Source: Ruegeria atlantica
GTDB taxonomy: Bacteria > Pseudomonadota > Alphaproteobacteria > Rhodobacterales > Rhodobacteraceae
Assembly (NCBI RefSeq): GCF_013033965.1
Contig: NZ_WQFE01000002.1
Span: 310,001-374,000 of the forward strand
Reading direction: 5' to 3'
Length of the DNA stretch: 64,000 nt
Position 1 is the first letter of the stretch. Each line of letters opens with the position of its first letter. Positions 63,246 through 64,000 of the stretch are shown piece after piece. Both the position numbers and the translations under genes were made by a program. The notes under the pieces are model-generated. The model was not told the DNA's origin, ran no database searches, and saw nothing but the letters and a program-made list of their open reading frames with translations.

Positions 63246-64000
63246 ATGTCCGAATGGCTGGAAAACCACCTGCCCAAGGTGGTGCTGGCACCGTCGTTCA
63301 TCGCCGTATTGATCTTTGTCTACGGATTTATCGGATGGACCGCGTGGGTGTCGCTAACCCGATCGAAACTACTGCCGAAATACGAGATCAAAGGCTTCAT
63401 TCAATACGAGCGCCTGTTCGACTCACCCCGCTGGGATACGGCAATCAACAACCTGTATATCTTTGGCGCGTTGTTCATCGTGATCGCGATGGTGCTGGGC
63501 CTGCTGCTGGCCATCCTGCTGGATCAGAAGATCCGCGTCGAAGGTGCGATCCGCACGATTTACCTGTACCCGATGGCGCTGTCGATGATCGTGACCGGCA
63601 CGGCATGGAAATGGATCCTGAACCCGGGCCTGGGTATTGAATCCATGGTGCAGGGCTGGGGCTTTACAAACTTCGAGTTCGACTGGCTGGTGAACCCCGA
63701 TTACGCCATCTACACCATCGTAATCGCGGCAATCTGGCAGAGCTCGGGCTTTGTGATGGCGTTGTTCCTAGCCGGGCTTCGTTCGGTGGATGGTGAGATC
63801 ATCAAGGCCGCGCAAGTCGATGGTATCCCCACATGGCGCATCTATACAGCGATCATTATCCCGTCTATGGCCCCGATCTTCCTGTCCGCTTTCATCGTAC
63901 TGGCACACCTTGCGATCAAGAGCTTTGACCTTGTCATCGCCCTGACAGGCGGTGGTCCGGGTTACGCGACGGATCTGCCAGCCACCTACATGTACGCCAT
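63246..64000 (+). CDS. Sugar ABC transporter permease, partial
   Basis: At least 251 residues of an inner-membrane sugar permease of the MalF/GtsB type, cut by the right edge. It opens with MSEWLENHLPKVVLAPSFIAVLIFVYGFIGWT, with a ggaggc 6-11 bases before the ATG. Helices lie near 12-33, 73-95, 105-125 and 156-176. The EAA coupling loop appears as AAQVDGIPTWRIYTAIIIPSMAP, and ALTGGGPGYATDL is the conserved loop near the end. It should pair with a second permease beyond the window. Confidence 0.94.
   Translation, partial: MSEWLENHLPKVVLAPSFIAVLIFVYGFIGWTAWVSLTRSKLLPKYEIKGFIQYERLFDSPRWDTAINNLYIFGALFIVIAMVLGLLLAILLDQKIRVEGAIRTIYLYPMALSMIVTGTAWKWILNPGLGIESMVQGWGFTNFEFDWLVNPDYAIYTIVIAAIWQSSGFVMALFLAGLRSVDGEIIKAAQVDGIPTWRIYTAIIIPSMAPIFLSAFIVLAHLAIKSFDLVIALTGGGPGYATDLPATYMYA

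Noticed and set aside
1..64000. CRISPR arrays, prophage genes, insertion sequences, rRNA operons.
   Set aside because: No regular spaced repeats, transposase, integrase or phage structural genes were found, and no rRNA sequence.

Overview
The window looks like chromosomal DNA of a marine Roseobacter-group alphaproteobacterium (Rhodobacteraceae; Ruegeria/Phaeobacter-like). The signs are a GC-rich base composition, the protein families present (a cytochrome c2 of the Rhodobacter type, a GcvT-fused dimethylglycine dehydrogenase, a roseobacter-style fliL/motA/fliF/fliN/fliP block, DUF1285 and DUF2798 proteins) and three regulatory signatures typical of alphaproteobacteria: a GAAC-N7-GAAC SOS box, a CtrA-like box and a 16S 3' tail complement matching this group. 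No prophage, insertion sequence, CRISPR array, rRNA or tRNA was seen; no stretch over 300 bases lacks a gene.

Layout. 1-3.8 kb: the 5' part of an error-prone polymerase gene dnaE2 that has apparently lost its catalytic middle by an in-frame deletion, then a DUF1203 protein, an ABC ATPase, a small zinc-finger protein and a secreted unknown. 3.8-9.4 kb: polA and assorted metabolic and membrane genes. 9.5-16.2 kb: a tightly overlapping four-gene MoxR ATPase / DUF58 / BatA-DUF4159 / amidotransferase-like membrane operon. 16.2-26.9 kb: a secreted hydratase-like protein, a hybrid histidine kinase, yaaA, recQ, YggT, an MFS-type transporter, mepA, a phytase-like esterase and a queuosine-precursor transporter. 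27-31.3 kb: an unusual short RNA/mini-ORF with a 16-nt perfect Shine-Dalgarno, the ribosome-rescue genes arfB and smpB, and between them an SDR, a P1 peptidase, cycA and idi. 31.3-34.6 kb: glpK and panBC. 34.7-41.5 kb: a peptide/nickel-type ABC importer (with a fused double ATPase) and an aldehyde dehydrogenase. 41.5-44.1 kb: NAD salvage genes pncB and pncA around an unknown membrane protein. 44.2-46 kb: trhO, a potassium channel and a small duplicated-motif protein with an SOS box. 46.1-51.6 kb: a betaine catabolism unit (BetI-like operator, betB, dimethylglycine dehydrogenase, MmgE/PrpD protein). 51.6-59.6 kb: divergent flagellar operons. 59.6-64 kb: an OmpR/EnvZ-like two-component pair facing a glucose-type ABC importer, which runs off the right edge.

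How it fits together. BetB makes glycine betaine from betaine aldehyde, and the GcvT-fused dehydrogenase acts further down the same route, on dimethylglycine. The two flagellar operons share a 0.1-kb divergent control region holding a CtrA-like site. The two-component system and the sugar importer share a divergent region with 10-bp phased GNAACA half-sites, suggesting that the regulator controls the importer and itself.

The best leads for something undescribed are the 16S-complementary leader RNA in front of arfB, the gutted dnaE2, the SOS-box-controlled tandem-repeat mini-protein, and the 712-residue secreted protein that follows motA in the place where a partner such as motB might be expected.
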